Position numbers and translations under genes: made by a program. This document shows, piece after piece, positions 1 through 7,933 of a stretch of 11,247 nt of DNA (position 1 is the first letter of the stretch; each line of letters begins with the position of its first letter). The stretch spans positions 1 to 11,247 of the forward strand of contig CAZFQD010000071.1 in assembly GCA_964520885.1 (NCBI GenBank), given 5' to 3'. This DNA comes from CAZFQD01 sp964520885 (lineage in GTDB: Bacteria; Bacillota; Clostridia; Oscillospirales; SIG519). The notes under the pieces are model-generated. The model saw only the letters and a list, made by a program, of their open reading frames with translations. It did not search any database and was not told the DNA's origin.

Positions 1-262
1 CAAGAGTGTATTTATCTGGGTCAAAAGATACTTTTATACCAAATACCATAATGCCTGTTGTAACATTAACAAAATTATCCATTCTAATTGTTGCATAAAT
101 AATTCCACCCGGCAAAACATTAGGGGCTGTAAATGTAGTAGTAATATCAACATTAGTTCCCTCGCCATCTGTTGAACCCGCTAATGCACTAAATCCGCTA
201 AGCATTGATATTAACATCAAAAGTGCAAGGAGAGTTGCTAAACCTTTTTTCATTATTTTCAT
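1..262 (-). CDS. Secreted cohesin-like domain protein, 5' part only (runs off the left edge)
   Basis: The first 87 codons of a leftward gene are visible. The start is ATG at 262, because AGGAGA lies 6 nt upstream; the in-frame ATG at 253 would be too far from it. Residues 1-28 are a signal peptide (MKIMKK, a Leu/Met-rich core, then FSALAG), so the product is exported. From about residue 38 the sequence resembles the start of a cohesin-like beta-sandwich: a VDITTTF strand, then NFVNVTTGIMVFGIKVSFDP, which aligns by eye with the FANISDGIIGFITKITYDSS segment of the neighbouring gene. It begins 32 bp after that gene's stop with no terminator between, so it is probably the last visible gene of the same operon. 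Domain number, any dockerin and any anchor are unknown. Export is well supported; the cohesin assignment rests on about 40 residues and on context. Confidence 0.72.
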   Translation of the reverse strand, partial: MKIMKKGLATLLALLMLISMLSGFSALAGSTDGEGTNVDITTTFTAPNVLPGGIIYATIRMDNFVNVTTGIMVFGIKVSFDPDKYTL

Positions 263-294
263 ATAATCTCTCCTAAACTTAAAGTTATAAATTA

Positions 295-1803
295 TTATGG
301 TAAGTAAATAGTAGTATCTTGATTAATTACTGCTCCACTAGCAAGACAAACAAAATTCCAAATTGCTCCGAAACCACCATTAGAAGGAACACCTTCCATA
401 TAGATATCTGCTGCTGCCGCTACTGAACCTGTAAGAGTAGACACACCGCACATATAATTCCAGAAAATTCCTCCATCAGTTGGTCCGCAATATCCATCAC
501 CATCAAGGTCTCCATATACAATTACTGTATAAGAATCAACCGCTATGTCTGAAACTTTAACTTCAATAATTGTTCCGCTTCCAATTACGGTTGTAGCATA
601 ATCGGCTTCATCAATTAAAGTATCATACATATTCGTAATAACTAATGTTACATTTGTGTTTAATGTTAATTGGTCAATTACATCTTGAACAGATGTTCCT
701 TGTTCAATGTTGAAAAGATTTTTTGTAGTAAGTATAGGGTCAACAGCTCTTGTTTTTAATGTGCCAAAACTTGTAATTGGTTCCAAGCTTATGATGCTTA
801 CAGATGATGCACTACCATATACAACACTAATTTTATCAGATATTGAGGATGTTTCATCTGCAAAATCATCTCCAGTTGTTGTTCCTGCTGCTAATGTGAA
901 ATCATATGCGTCAAGTGTTGCATCTACATTAGCTGTAAAACTAACTGAGAATAAATTACCTGCTTCTAAAGGATTTGGTACAACATCTGGGAAATCATCC
1001 AAATAAACAACATACAATGTTCCTTCTACATCGTTTACTGATAATGTTCCATCTTTAGCTTGTAGAAGAGTTTCGCTATCTGCAACAAAAGTAAAATTAG
1101 ATGAATCATAAGTTATTTTTGTTACAAAAGCTATAATTCCTCCGTCAATATTTGCAAAACCATCTGCCGAAGCTGTAATTGTAACATCGCTACCTTGAAC
1201 TACTTCACTTACATCTGAAGTTATTCCAGCTAATAAGCCTTTGCTATTACCAAATTGGCTTACTGAAATAGCTAACGGACTACCATAAGTAACCGCAATC
1301 ATATCACTTGGTGAGGAATCTGTATCAGCAAAGTCATCCCCTGTGTCAGTTCCAGCCAATAATGTAAAGTCATATGTGCCGGATGTTGCTTCTGCTTTAG
1401 CTTCAAAGTTTACAGAAAATAAATCGCCAGCTACTAAAGGATTTGGTACGTCTAATGGGTAATCATCCAAATAAACAACATACAATGTTCCTTCTACATC
1501 GTTTACTGATAATGTTCCTACTTTTTCCTGTTCAAGAATTTCGCTTTCTGCTACGTAGGTAAAAACGGACGAATCATAAGTTATTTTTGTAATAAAACCT
1601 ATAATTCCGTCGCTAATGTTGGCAAAGTTACTTGCTGAAGCTGTAATTGTAACTTCGTCACCTTGGACAATTCCACTTACATCTGAACTAATATCTGCAT
1701 CCAAACTCTTGTCAGCTGCAAAAACATTAATTCCACCAAATAATGTGCAAGCAAATGCCAAAGCTAAAACCATTGCTAAAATCTTTCTTGTGCTTTTTTT
1801 CAT
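295..1803 (-). CDS. Secreted protein with two cohesin-like modules and a degenerate C-terminal dockerin
   Basis: This 502-residue protein starts at ATG 1803, 7 nt after AGGAGA. Residues 1-30 are a signal peptide (KKSTRK, hydrophobic core, VFAA). Two cohesin-like modules follow, about 33-177 and 189-333, sharing the landmarks FANI, GII.F.TKITYDSS.F, VNDVEGTLYVVYLDD and DFTL.AGT at an exact period of 156 residues. Residues about 352-430 (IEQGTSVQDVIDQL, then DSYTVIVYGD) resemble the small beta module that often precedes dockerins in Clostridia. Residues 431-488 are dockerin-like: DLDGDGYCGPTD is a complete 12-residue calcium loop, but the second loop (DIYMEGVPSNGG) has lost most of its ligands. 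No transmembrane segment or LPXTG motif follows, so the protein is free or held through the dockerin. Dockerins bind cohesins, so it could dock on the membrane-anchored cohesin protein encoded just upstream. The domain calls are firm by eye; the partner is inferred. Confidence 0.85.
   Translation of the reverse strand: MKKSTRKILAMVLALAFACTLFGGINVFAADKSLDADISSDVSGIVQGDEVTITASASNFANISDGIIGFITKITYDSSVFTYVAESEILEQEKVGTLSVNDVEGTLYVVYLDDYPLDVPNPLVAGDLFSVNFEAKAEATSGTYDFTLLAGTDTGDDFADTDSSPSDMIAVTYGSPLAISVSQFGNSKGLLAGITSDVSEVVQGSDVTITASADGFANIDGGIIAFVTKITYDSSNFTFVADSETLLQAKDGTLSVNDVEGTLYVVYLDDFPDVVPNPLEAGNLFSVSFTANVDATLDAYDFTLAAGTTTGDDFADETSSISDKISVVYGSASSVSIISLEPITSFGTLKTRAVDPILTTKNLFNIEQGTSVQDVIDQLTLNTNVTLVITNMYDTLIDEADYATTVIGSGTIIEVKVSDIAVDSYTVIVYGDLDGDGYCGPTDGGIFWNYMCGVSTLTGSVAAAADIYMEGVPSNGGFGAIWNFVCLASGAVINQDTTIYLP
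814..1683 (-). repeat. In-gene tandem duplication of a cohesin module (468-bp period)
   Basis: Codons 41-174 (1683-1282) and 197-330 (1215-814) of the secreted gene are two copies of one module offset by exactly 468 bp (156 codons). The best conserved part is a perfect 58-bp match, 993-1050 against 1461-1518, encoding the VNDVEGTLYVVYLDD region. A second shared run of about 20 bp begins at 1103 and 1571. Identity at synonymous positions points to a recent duplication or ongoing gene conversion, since the flanking parts of the module have drifted. Confidence 0.88.
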
Positions 1804-1829
1804 ACATGTTTCTCCTTTAAATTTATTTC

Positions 1830-1859
1830 AAATTTCCTTTCTTTATATGAAGGAAATTT
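1830..1859 (-). promoter_or_regulatory. Intercistronic stem-loop between the two cohesin-like genes
   Basis: A perfect 10-bp inverted repeat (AAATTTCCTT, 10-nt loop, AAGGAAATTT) occupies 1830-1839 and 1850-1859, overlapping the stop codon of the upstream gene. No U-run follows in the leftward transcript, so it is a poor intrinsic terminator. It may be a processing or stability element that adjusts the ratio of the two proteins. The stem is A/U-rich, hence only moderately stable. Confidence 0.45.
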
Positions 1860-3285
1860 AATTTCTTTTCTTTCGTAACTTAAAAATAAATATAATGGTA
1901 GTTACCGCAAATGCCAAAAATATGATTACTAAAATAATAATTAAAGTCAATGATTTGTTTTTTTCACTAATTATATTATTTATAGTAGAATTGGATTTTT
2001 CTAATACATCATAATTAACAACTTTTTCTTTAATTTCATCAGGAAGTTTATTATATTCCTCAATTATCTCGTTAACTTCAGTTGCATTTTCTTCTGTTAC
2101 TTTTTCCGGTAGCGCTTCAATGCTTTCAATAATATTTTTTATATCCTCTAAATTTGAAGTTGAAATTGAACTTGAGTTATTAGAAACAGAAGAAGAATTT
2201 GTGATATTTGAAGAAGTTGAAGAAGCTGTTGGAGAAGTTGTTCCTACAAAAAATATTGTTTTTTGATTTGGATAATTAACCGGAATACTATTTCCTTTTG
2301 GATACTGACCATCAACTACTACTTTATCTCCATATAAGTTGAATCTATATCCTCCTGTTTCAACACCATCCATAACCTTAAAGGTTACAATAAATATATC
2401 TCCTTCACTCGGTATTGGACTTTTAAAATCTTTATCCATATACAAAATTGCTAAAACATCTTCATTAAAATCTGTAGCTGTAAAATCATCCTTGCCTATT
2501 TGAATTTTACTTTCCTCAGTAACAGTTGTAGTTTTATATTCAAATATATTGCTATCATATCCTAATTTAATATTTAACCCATTAATACCATTTACAACAT
2601 TTATCCAATTTGCAGTACCGATTTTTAATGTAATAATATTTTCATTATCAACAACATCTAATTGAGCCGTCATAGAAAAATCAGCTGATCTTGCTGAAGA
2701 GCCACTCACTGGCATTGTTGCATAATTTTTAGTAATTATCTTAATTGTTTGAATAGCATTTTGAGAAAAGATAGGTTTAACATCCATTTGTCCTTCAATA
2801 GGAGAATAATCACAATCTGCAAATGCTTTAACAACACCAGAACTAAGAGTGAATTTATAATCATTTGTGGTTATATTAGATTTTGCTGTATATTTAATTG
2901 TAATTGCTGCTTGAGATTTGGTAATGGGAGAGATGGGGTTTGCATTATCTAAATAAAAAACTGATATTTGATTTTCAGTTTTAGTTGTTGTGAGTTCATC
3001 TGAAGAAATTTCGCTTGATCTTGATAACACTTCACATGAAAAATTTGAACTATCATAATTTACAACAAACATTGCCGCCTGAATACCTATAACAACTCCG
3101 CTATAATTTTCTAACCCAATTGTTTGTGTAAAACTTTCACCTGGATTAATACTTGTTTTAGAAAAACTATTAGTAACATCTACAGTTTTCAAAGTGCTGG
3201 CAAAAACAGAAATATTAACAAGAAAAAGTGCAATAAATAAAACTGCTACACATAAATTAAAATTCTTTTTGTTTAACTTAATCAA
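1858..3285 (-). CDS. Membrane-anchored surface protein with two cohesin-like modules
   Basis: This 475-residue protein uses a TTG start at 3285, preceded by GGGGGA with 7 nt spacing; any later start would remove the signal peptide (about residues 1-30, ending VFAS). Two cohesin-like modules follow, about 34-175 (NYDSSNFS, then VFYLDN) and 202-345 (GYDSNIFEY, then ILYMDKD and GDIFIVTFKV), diverged from each other but matching the landmarks of the downstream protein. Residues 348-378 are a Ser/Thr/Asn-rich linker. Residues 379-440 are a helical module (IEALPEKVT, then YNKLPDEIKEKVVNYDVLEK) of a type common in Gram-positive surface proteins. A transmembrane helix at about 446-467 ends in KLRKKRN, so the protein is held in the membrane facing outward, with no LPXTG sorting signal. 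This architecture suits an anchoring scaffold for dockerin-bearing proteins, of which one is encoded next door. Binding is inferred. Confidence 0.82.
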   Translation of the reverse strand: MIKLNKKNFNLCVAVLFIALFLVNISVFASTLKTVDVTNSFSKTSINPGESFTQTIGLENYSGVVIGIQAAMFVVNYDSSNFSCEVLSRSSEISSDELTTTKTENQISVFYLDNANPISPITKSQAAITIKYTAKSNITTNDYKFTLSSGVVKAFADCDYSPIEGQMDVKPIFSQNAIQTIKIITKNYATMPVSGSSARSADFSMTAQLDVVDNENIITLKIGTANWINVVNGINGLNIKLGYDSNIFEYKTTTVTEESKIQIGKDDFTATDFNEDVLAILYMDKDFKSPIPSEGDIFIVTFKVMDGVETGGYRFNLYGDKVVVDGQYPKGNSIPVNYPNQKTIFFVGTTSPTASSTSSNITNSSSVSNNSSSISTSNLEDIKNIIESIEALPEKVTEENATEVNEIIEEYNKLPDEIKEKVVNYDVLEKSNSTINNIISEKNKSLTLIIILVIIFLAFAVTTIIFIFKLRKKRN

Positions 3286-3312
3286 AAATAATCCCCCATT
3301 TTCGCAATAATT

Positions 3313-3341
3313 ATTATATAATAAACGAATAACAATGTCAA
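3313..3341 (-). promoter_or_regulatory. Consensus sigma-A promoter of the cohesin-like gene cluster
   Basis: Read leftward, TTGACA (3341-3336) and TATAAT (3318-3313) are both perfect sigma-A hexamers, separated by exactly 17 bp. Transcription would start near 3306, giving a leader of about 20 nt before the TTG start at 3285. The promoter lies in the 78-bp gap after the anti-sigma-like gene, so the surface genes can be expressed independently of the sigma gene. Confidence 0.8.
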
Positions 3342-3363
3342 TAGTAAATAATAAATAAATAAA

Positions 3364-3756
3364 TTATTGTTTTGAAATATAATTAATAGTACTTTGTAGA
3401 TTGTTTTTTGCATCATTGTTTTGGTCATCTATGATTTGCTTGCCTTGTTGCAATTCCTCAATTGCAGTATCTCTCATTTTAACTAAATCGCTAAGATTAA
3501 CGGTTTGTTTTTTTATAATATTTGGCTCAACCACTTTAGTAGAATTAGTTATAACAAAAAAAGCAAATAGTGCGAAAGCTCCTGAAACAGCTAAAGGAAC
3601 TAATCTTTTAAAATACATTTGCAAATTATAATTATTTTTCTGTTTCAAATTATTGGCTTTTGTTTTAGCCGGAAGTTCTTGTGAAATTTTATCCCAATAA
3701 TTATTCTTTTGCGATTGAATTTCTCTTTTTAATTTTTTTTCAAATGAAGTATTCAC
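3364..3756 (-). CDS. Small single-pass membrane protein in anti-sigma position
   Basis: About 130 residues from a GTG start at 3756. The upstream in-frame ATG at 3765 directly abuts AAAGG, leaving no room for initiation, whereas the GTG lies 9 nt after it. The N-terminal 50 residues are highly charged and probably cytoplasmic (FEKKLKREIQSQ, then NYWDKISQELP). One transmembrane helix (about residues 51-70, LVPLAVSGAFALFAFFVI) is followed by an outward-facing helical tail of about 55 residues rich in Gln, Asn and Asp. It follows the sigma gene by 15 bp, the usual place for a cognate anti-sigma factor, and has the matching topology. It contains no cysteine or histidine, so the zinc-binding anti-sigma motif (HxxxCxxC) is absent. 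Function is inferred from position and topology; the sequence family is not recognised. Confidence 0.7.
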   Translation of the reverse strand: MNTSFEKKLKREIQSQKNNYWDKISQELPAKTKANNLKQKNNYNLQMYFKRLVPLAVSGAFALFAFFVITNSTKVVEPNIIKKQTVNLSDLVKMRDTAIEELQQGKQIIDDQNNDAKNNLQSTINYISKQ

Positions 3757-3771
3757 AAACAACATCCTTTC

Positions 3772-4320
3772 TTATTCATTAAGTAATTTTTTAAGTTTTT
3801 TTAGAGCCTCGCTATATTTCCAAGTTACTGTTCCAAGTGGACTATTTAAAAATTCGCTAATTTCTTTAAATTTAAGGCCAACATCTAAATGTAATAAAAC
3901 TATTTCTCTGCTACAGTCATCCAAAAAATTCATTGCGTCCTTTAACGATAATTTGCTAACAGTATTTGCTTCAAAGTTGCTAATATTATCTTTTAATAAA
4001 TTACTATCATCATTGCCGTTTTTATCCATAAAATCTGTATAAATTATGTTTTTTTGCTTTCTCAACATATCAATAGCATTGTTTTTTGTTATACTCATTA
4101 TCCAAGCCTTACAGTTTAAACCCTTTTTGAAAGTTTTAGTTTCATTAAACAATTTTAAAAATACTTCCTGAGAATTATCTTCTGCAAGGTGGTGGTCTTT
4201 TAAAATGGAGAGTGATAAATTATAAATTTGTTGCCCCAATATATCGTAAATATTTTTCAGAGCGTTTTTATCTCCATTTGCAACCAAGAGTAAATGCTTT
4301 TCAATTATGAAATTCATCAT
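3772..4320 (-). CDS. ECF-type RNA polymerase sigma factor (sigma-70 family)
   Basis: About 182 residues from ATG 4320. Two more ATGs lie close by: 4326 is only 2 nt from the GAGG ribosome site, while 4320 has 8 nt spacing and is preferred. It directs RNA polymerase to a specific set of promoters. Region 2 (about residues 18-90) is clear: LKDHHLAEDNSQEVFLKLF is the polymerase-binding and -10 segment, followed by KAWIMSITKNNAIDMLRKQK. Region 4 (about 124-180) holds the -35 reading helix-turn-helix: DCSREIVLLHLDVGLKFKEI, then LGTVTWKYSEALKKLKKLL. Regions 1 and 3 are absent, as in ECF factors. The gene is followed closely by the membrane protein that may hold it inactive. Possible targets are its own operon and the surface genes downstream, although those have a sigma-A promoter of their own. 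Confidence 0.9.
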   Translation of the reverse strand: MMNFIIEKHLLLVANGDKNALKNIYDILGQQIYNLSLSILKDHHLAEDNSQEVFLKLFNETKTFKKGLNCKAWIMSITKNNAIDMLRKQKNIIYTDFMDKNGNDDSNLLKDNISNFEANTVSKLSLKDAMNFLDDCSREIVLLHLDVGLKFKEISEFLNSPLGTVTWKYSEALKKLKKLLNE

Positions 4321-4394
4321 CTGCATTACCTCTTCACTAATTTATACGATTGAAATTGCTTTTTTTATGGTAATTATAATAAAAAAATTAATTC

Positions 4395-5672
4395 TTAATG
4401 TAAAATTTTTGAAAAATGTTCTATTCTAATCTTAATTGAAGGATATTTATCTATGGTTTTTGTTGTAAACATTCCTTGCTCAATATCTTTTGTAGAAGCC
4501 ATTTCGTGACCTATTAAAGCATAGGTTGCTTTTGAAAGATGAATAAATTCATCCTTAGCAAGTGCCTGACAAATAAAAGATTGACGAGGAGAATTTATAT
4601 CCTCACCGCTTATTTCAAAAAAATTATGTTTTTTACAAAGCAAAATTACCCTCTCTAACTGCTGTTTTGTATTTCTTGATGGCATATATGTTATTGCATT
4701 AAACCCTAACTTTTTCAAAATAGTAAAAAGTTCGTCTAAATATTCATCCTCAAATTTTTGAGTTTTTTTGTCCCCAGTAATAGAACTTTCTACATCTCCT
4801 AAATAAGCATAAGCCGAAATACCACCAATTTCCTTTGCAAATGCAATATAGTCTTCAACCTTAGGGCATTCTTCAAAAGCATCAACATATACCTTTTCAA
4901 TCAAATCGCTTTTTAAAGCACCTAACAAATCATACTCATAAAATTGATTACTGCTATCCAATAAAAAGCCTTCAACCTTAACAGATAATTGTAAATAAAG
5001 TTCTTTTTTTAGAAAATTAACTAAATTCATACCCTTGCCAAAGGTTTGGCACAATTTTAATGAAATAGCATACATAATATGTCTTTCAGTAATGCTTCCG
5101 CCTTCAAAAATCAAAGATAAAGGAACAACATCTTTATCATAATCAATGTTTATTCTATGTTTATTAAAAAGTAAATTTATTTTATTTGTTATTTTAATAT
5201 TTCTTATGTTTCTATATTCCCTATAAGGTGCTAAAAACTCATCACATTTTTTTATGTTTTGATGAGGAATACCATGTATTGCGACATAGGCAATTGAATT
5301 TTGGTCGGGATTATTTATTCTTTTTCCATATATACTTGTGCCATCCATTTTTACTCTGCATTCAAATCCACAAGTAATAGCCATATTTGCAATTTTGCCC
5401 GCCTCTATAAATTCCTCACAACCGCCTACTGAATCGTGGTCCATAATACCAGCAGTGCAAAGTCCTGCTTTTTTAGCATTATAAATAGCTGCAGTAGGAG
5501 AATAAGGCGAAAATGAATATTTTGTATGAATATGATTATTGACAAATTCAGTAGAAAGAAATTTTTCAATTTTGCCATTTTGTTGAAGTTTCATTAATTC
5601 ATTAAGTGAATTTATTCTTATGATTTTGTCCTTATCATTTAGATTAGAAAGTAAAGTATTTATATTATCCAA
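4395..5672 (-). CDS. PHP-domain metal-dependent phosphoesterase-like protein
   Basis: About 425 residues from a TTG start at 5672. GAGGAG (5688-5683) precedes it by 10 nt; the longer frame from TTG 5690 would place this ribosome site inside the coding region. After a helical N-terminal extension of about 40 residues comes a PHP (polymerase and histidinol phosphatase) fold: H47-I-H49, D78-H79-D80, E104 in GFECRV, then H133, H137 and H198. PHP enzymes hydrolyse phosphoesters with bound metals. Two late positions depart from the textbook pattern: AYAYLGDV stands where AHP is usual (Y288 for His), and GEDINSPRQ where GSDxH is usual (N360 for His). The gene starts 18 bp after rhaB and is surely co-transcribed with it, which suggests a phosphorylated sugar or related substrate. 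I recall long PHP proteins of this kind in Firmicutes, but no substrate is known to me. Confidence 0.83.
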   Translation of the reverse strand: MDNINTLLSNLNDKDKIIRINSLNELMKLQQNGKIEKFLSTEFVNNHIHTKYSFSPYSPTAAIYNAKKAGLCTAGIMDHDSVGGCEEFIEAGKIANMAITCGFECRVKMDGTSIYGKRINNPDQNSIAYVAIHGIPHQNIKKCDEFLAPYREYRNIRNIKITNKINLLFNKHRINIDYDKDVVPLSLIFEGGSITERHIMYAISLKLCQTFGKGMNLVNFLKKELYLQLSVKVEGFLLDSSNQFYEYDLLGALKSDLIEKVYVDAFEECPKVEDYIAFAKEIGGISAYAYLGDVESSITGDKKTQKFEDEYLDELFTILKKLGFNAITYMPSRNTKQQLERVILLCKKHNFFEISGEDINSPRQSFICQALAKDEFIHLSKATYALIGHEMASTKDIEQGMFTTKTIDKYPSIKIRIEHFSKILH

Positions 5673-5690
5673 AGCAATTATACTCCTCAA

Positions 5691-7175
5691 TTATATTTGA
5701 TAACTTAATATTTTTGTATATCTATCATATGCATCATCCCACGCCGACACATCCTTTGGCTCATAAATCTTTTCAGGGTATGAGTTTCTAATTGCAGTTC
5801 TTGCCTCATCAATATTTTTAAACTCACCGTTTGCTATTAACTGAATTGCAATATTACCAAGAGCAGTAGCCTCAATTGGACCCGCAATAACAGTTTTCTT
5901 AGTGGCATTGGCAGTATATTGACAAATAAGCTCATCTTTAACTCCACCACCAATTATTCTAATTACATCAACTTTACTTCCCTTTAAACTCTCCAACATT
6001 TCAAGTGCTTTTCTATATTCTAAAGCTAAACTTTCAGTTATGCACCTTGAAATATCTCCTTTTTCCATTGGAACTATTTGATTAGTCATTTTACAATACT
6101 CTCTAATTTTATTAGGCATATCTCCATGATAATTAAATTTATTATAATTAGGATTGATAAAACTAATCATTGATTTCGCTTTAATAGTTAACTCATCGAT
6201 ATCCTTAAAACTCAAATTATTTCCTTCTAAATTCCATTGTCTTCTTGATTCCTGCATAAGCCAAAGACCAATAATATTTTTTAAAAATCTAATTTTTCTC
6301 AAATACCCGCCTTCATTTGTAAAATTATTTTCAAAACTTTGCTTATTAATAATAGGCTTATCTAATTCTAAGCCCAATAAAGACCATGTTCCGCTACTTA
6401 AATATGCATAATTTTCTCCTTTTTTTGCAGGAATGGCAGCAACAGCACAAGCAGTATCATGCCCAGCAACTGCATATACATTAAAATTCTTTACTCCCAA
6501 TTCATTTGCAATTTGTGGCAACAAAGTTCCAATTTTAGTTCCACTATCAACAACATTACCAAATAATCTTTTTGGAATATTTAAATTATTTATTATCTCA
6601 TTTGACCAATTACCAGTATTGGCATTTAATAAAGAAGAAGTTGAAGATATTGAGTATTCGCATGCTTTATTTCCAGTTAAAAAGTAATTAAATAAATCTG
6701 GCATAAAAAGCATATCGTTTGCTTGTTCAAGCAGTTTCTCATTATTTAATACTAAACTATAAAGTTGAAAAACGGTGTTTAAATCCATAAACTGTATGCC
6801 AGTTTCATTGTAAATATCTTCCTTTGAAAGTTTTTCAAAAGCCTTTTCTTTAATGCCAATAGTCCTCTCATCTCTATAATGAACAGGGTTTTCTAATAAT
6901 TTCCCATTAGAATTAAGCAAGCCAAAATCTACACCCCAAGTATCAATTCCCATACTAACAATGTCCTTATTACCTAAATTTACAGCTTTGCCTATTCCTA
7001 ACTTAATATTATAAAAAAGCCTCAAAAAATCCCAATAAATAGTTCCTCCTAATTTTACAGGGTCATTAGAAAATCTATGTATATCTGTTGTGGAAATCTT
7101 TTGACCATCAAAACTTGCCAATAATGCTCTTCCACTTGAAGCACCAAAATCAAATGCCAAAACCTTTTTACTCAT
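5691..7175 (-). CDS. rhaB: Rhamnulokinase
   Basis: This 494-residue cytoplasmic kinase of the FGGY family phosphorylates L-rhamnulose with ATP to L-rhamnulose 1-phosphate, the second step of L-rhamnose breakdown. ATG 7175 lies 9 nt after GAGGGA. Visible motifs are the N-terminal phosphate loop FDFGASSGRALLA (8-20), GGTIYWDF (43-50), GIDTWGVDFGLL (76-87), AGHDTACAVAAIP (237-249) with the likely catalytic Asp240, SSGTWSLLG (260-268), and the nucleotide-binding IIGGGVKDELICQYTANA (407-424). Length matches the family (about 490). Rhamnose isomerase, the aldolase and a regulator are not nearby, so those steps must be encoded elsewhere. It is the first gene of a two-gene operon with the PHP protein, driven by the promoter at 7330-7302 with a leader of about 120 nt. 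The identification is secure. Confidence 0.95.
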   Translation of the reverse strand: MSKKVLAFDFGASSGRALLASFDGQKISTTDIHRFSNDPVKLGGTIYWDFLRLFYNIKLGIGKAVNLGNKDIVSMGIDTWGVDFGLLNSNGKLLENPVHYRDERTIGIKEKAFEKLSKEDIYNETGIQFMDLNTVFQLYSLVLNNEKLLEQANDMLFMPDLFNYFLTGNKACEYSISSTSSLLNANTGNWSNEIINNLNIPKRLFGNVVDSGTKIGTLLPQIANELGVKNFNVYAVAGHDTACAVAAIPAKKGENYAYLSSGTWSLLGLELDKPIINKQSFENNFTNEGGYLRKIRFLKNIIGLWLMQESRRQWNLEGNNLSFKDIDELTIKAKSMISFINPNYNKFNYHGDMPNKIREYCKMTNQIVPMEKGDISRCITESLALEYRKALEMLESLKGSKVDVIRIIGGGVKDELICQYTANATKKTVIAGPIEATALGNIAIQLIANGEFKNIDEARTAIRNSYPEKIYEPKDVSAWDDAYDRYTKILSYQI

Positions 7176-7242
7176 AAAATAAATCCCTCACTTTTTGATT
7201 CATACATACTCAATATTTATGATTTCTTTTTTGATATTGTTT

Positions 7243-7275
7243 CTTATTATCTTGTTTTTTTGCATCAGTAATAAG
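7243..7275. promoter_or_regulatory. Inverted repeat in the rhaB leader (possible operator or hairpin)
   Basis: CTTATTA (7243-7249) and TAATAAG (7269-7275) form a perfect 7-bp inverted repeat around a 19-nt spacer, about 20-50 nt downstream of the predicted rhaB transcription start. That location suits a repressor site or a weak leader hairpin. All arm bases but one are A or T, so chance is a real possibility. Confidence 0.25.
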
Positions 7276-7301
7276 TATTTGTTTATGTTTATGGTTTTTT
7301 T

Positions 7302-7330
7302 ATTATAACACTTTTTCTTTCATTTGTAAA
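7302..7330 (-). promoter_or_regulatory. rhaB promoter (sigma-A type, extended -10)
   Basis: Read leftward, TTTACA (7330-7325) and TATAAT (7307-7302) are separated by 17 bp, and TGT directly before the -10 makes it an extended -10 promoter. Transcription should begin near 7295, leaving an untranslated leader of about 120 nt before rhaB. The leader is A-rich on the transcript strand and shows no riboswitch fold that I recognise. Confidence 0.75.
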
Positions 7331-7375
7331 TCATAATATATAAAAATCTAAATAGAAAGAAATCAAATTTTGCGC

Positions 7376-7404
7376 TTGTCTTTACTTAAAATAATTGATA
7401 TAAT
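7376..7404 (+). promoter_or_regulatory. lspA promoter (sigma-A type, extended -10)
   Basis: TTGTCT (7376-7381), a 17-bp spacer and TATAAT (7399-7404), with TGA directly before the -10 giving an extended -10 element. The start would lie near 7411, with a leader of about 46 nt. It is back to back with the rhaB promoter, with 45 bp between the two -35 boxes. The rest of the 281-bp intergenic region is AT-rich and shows no further gene. Confidence 0.72.
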
Positions 7405-7456
7405 ATTTACGGCTTAAGTTTTTTTAAACGATATTCTATTGAAAGGTTAACTTGAT

Positions 7457-7933
7457 ATGATTCTATATGTTTTAATTGTTATATTAATAGTGATTTTTGA
7501 CCAATTAACTAAATATTGGGCAACCATTTATTTGAAGCCAATAGATACTATTGGTCTTATTAACAATGTATTTCATTTGACTTATGTTGAAAATAAAGGT
7601 GCGGCATTTAGTTTATTGCAAAATCAAAGGTGGCTTTTTATTAGTGTAACAATTATTATTATAATTGTTTTATCATATATGATAATAACAAAAAAAATTA
7701 AGGGATACCTTTCATTAATTTGTGCTTCATTTATTATTGGTGGTGGAATTGGCAATTTAATTGATAGGATATTTAATGGATTTGTTGTAGATTTTTTTGA
7801 TTTTAGGCTTATAAATTTTGCCGTTTTTAATGTGGCTGACTCCTTTGTATTTATTGGCGGAGTAATTTGGGCTGTTTGGTATTTCTTTTTTTGCAAAAAA
7901 GAGCGAAAGGGAAATATAGATGAAACAAATTGA
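7457..7933 (+). CDS. lspA: Lipoprotein signal peptidase (signal peptidase II)
   Basis: This 158-residue membrane aspartic protease cuts the signal peptide from prolipoproteins after the lipobox cysteine has been lipidated. Four membrane helices are visible (about 1-20, 59-77, 84-102 and 122-146). Family motifs are intact: FDQLTKYWA with D15, VENKGAAFSLL with N46, GNLIDRI (99-105), GFVVDFFDF with catalytic D112, and FNVADSFVFIG with catalytic D128. The length is typical. ATG 7457 follows AAAGG by 10 nt. It is the first gene of a rightward operon and overlaps the next gene by 14 bp, the lspA-ylyB order known from Bacillus and relatives. The identification is secure. Confidence 0.96.
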   Translation: MILYVLIVILIVIFDQLTKYWATIYLKPIDTIGLINNVFHLTYVENKGAAFSLLQNQRWLFISVTIIIIIVLSYMIITKKIKGYLSLICASFIIGGGIGNLIDRIFNGFVVDFFDFRLINFAVFNVADSFVFIGGVIWAVWYFFFCKKERKGNIDETN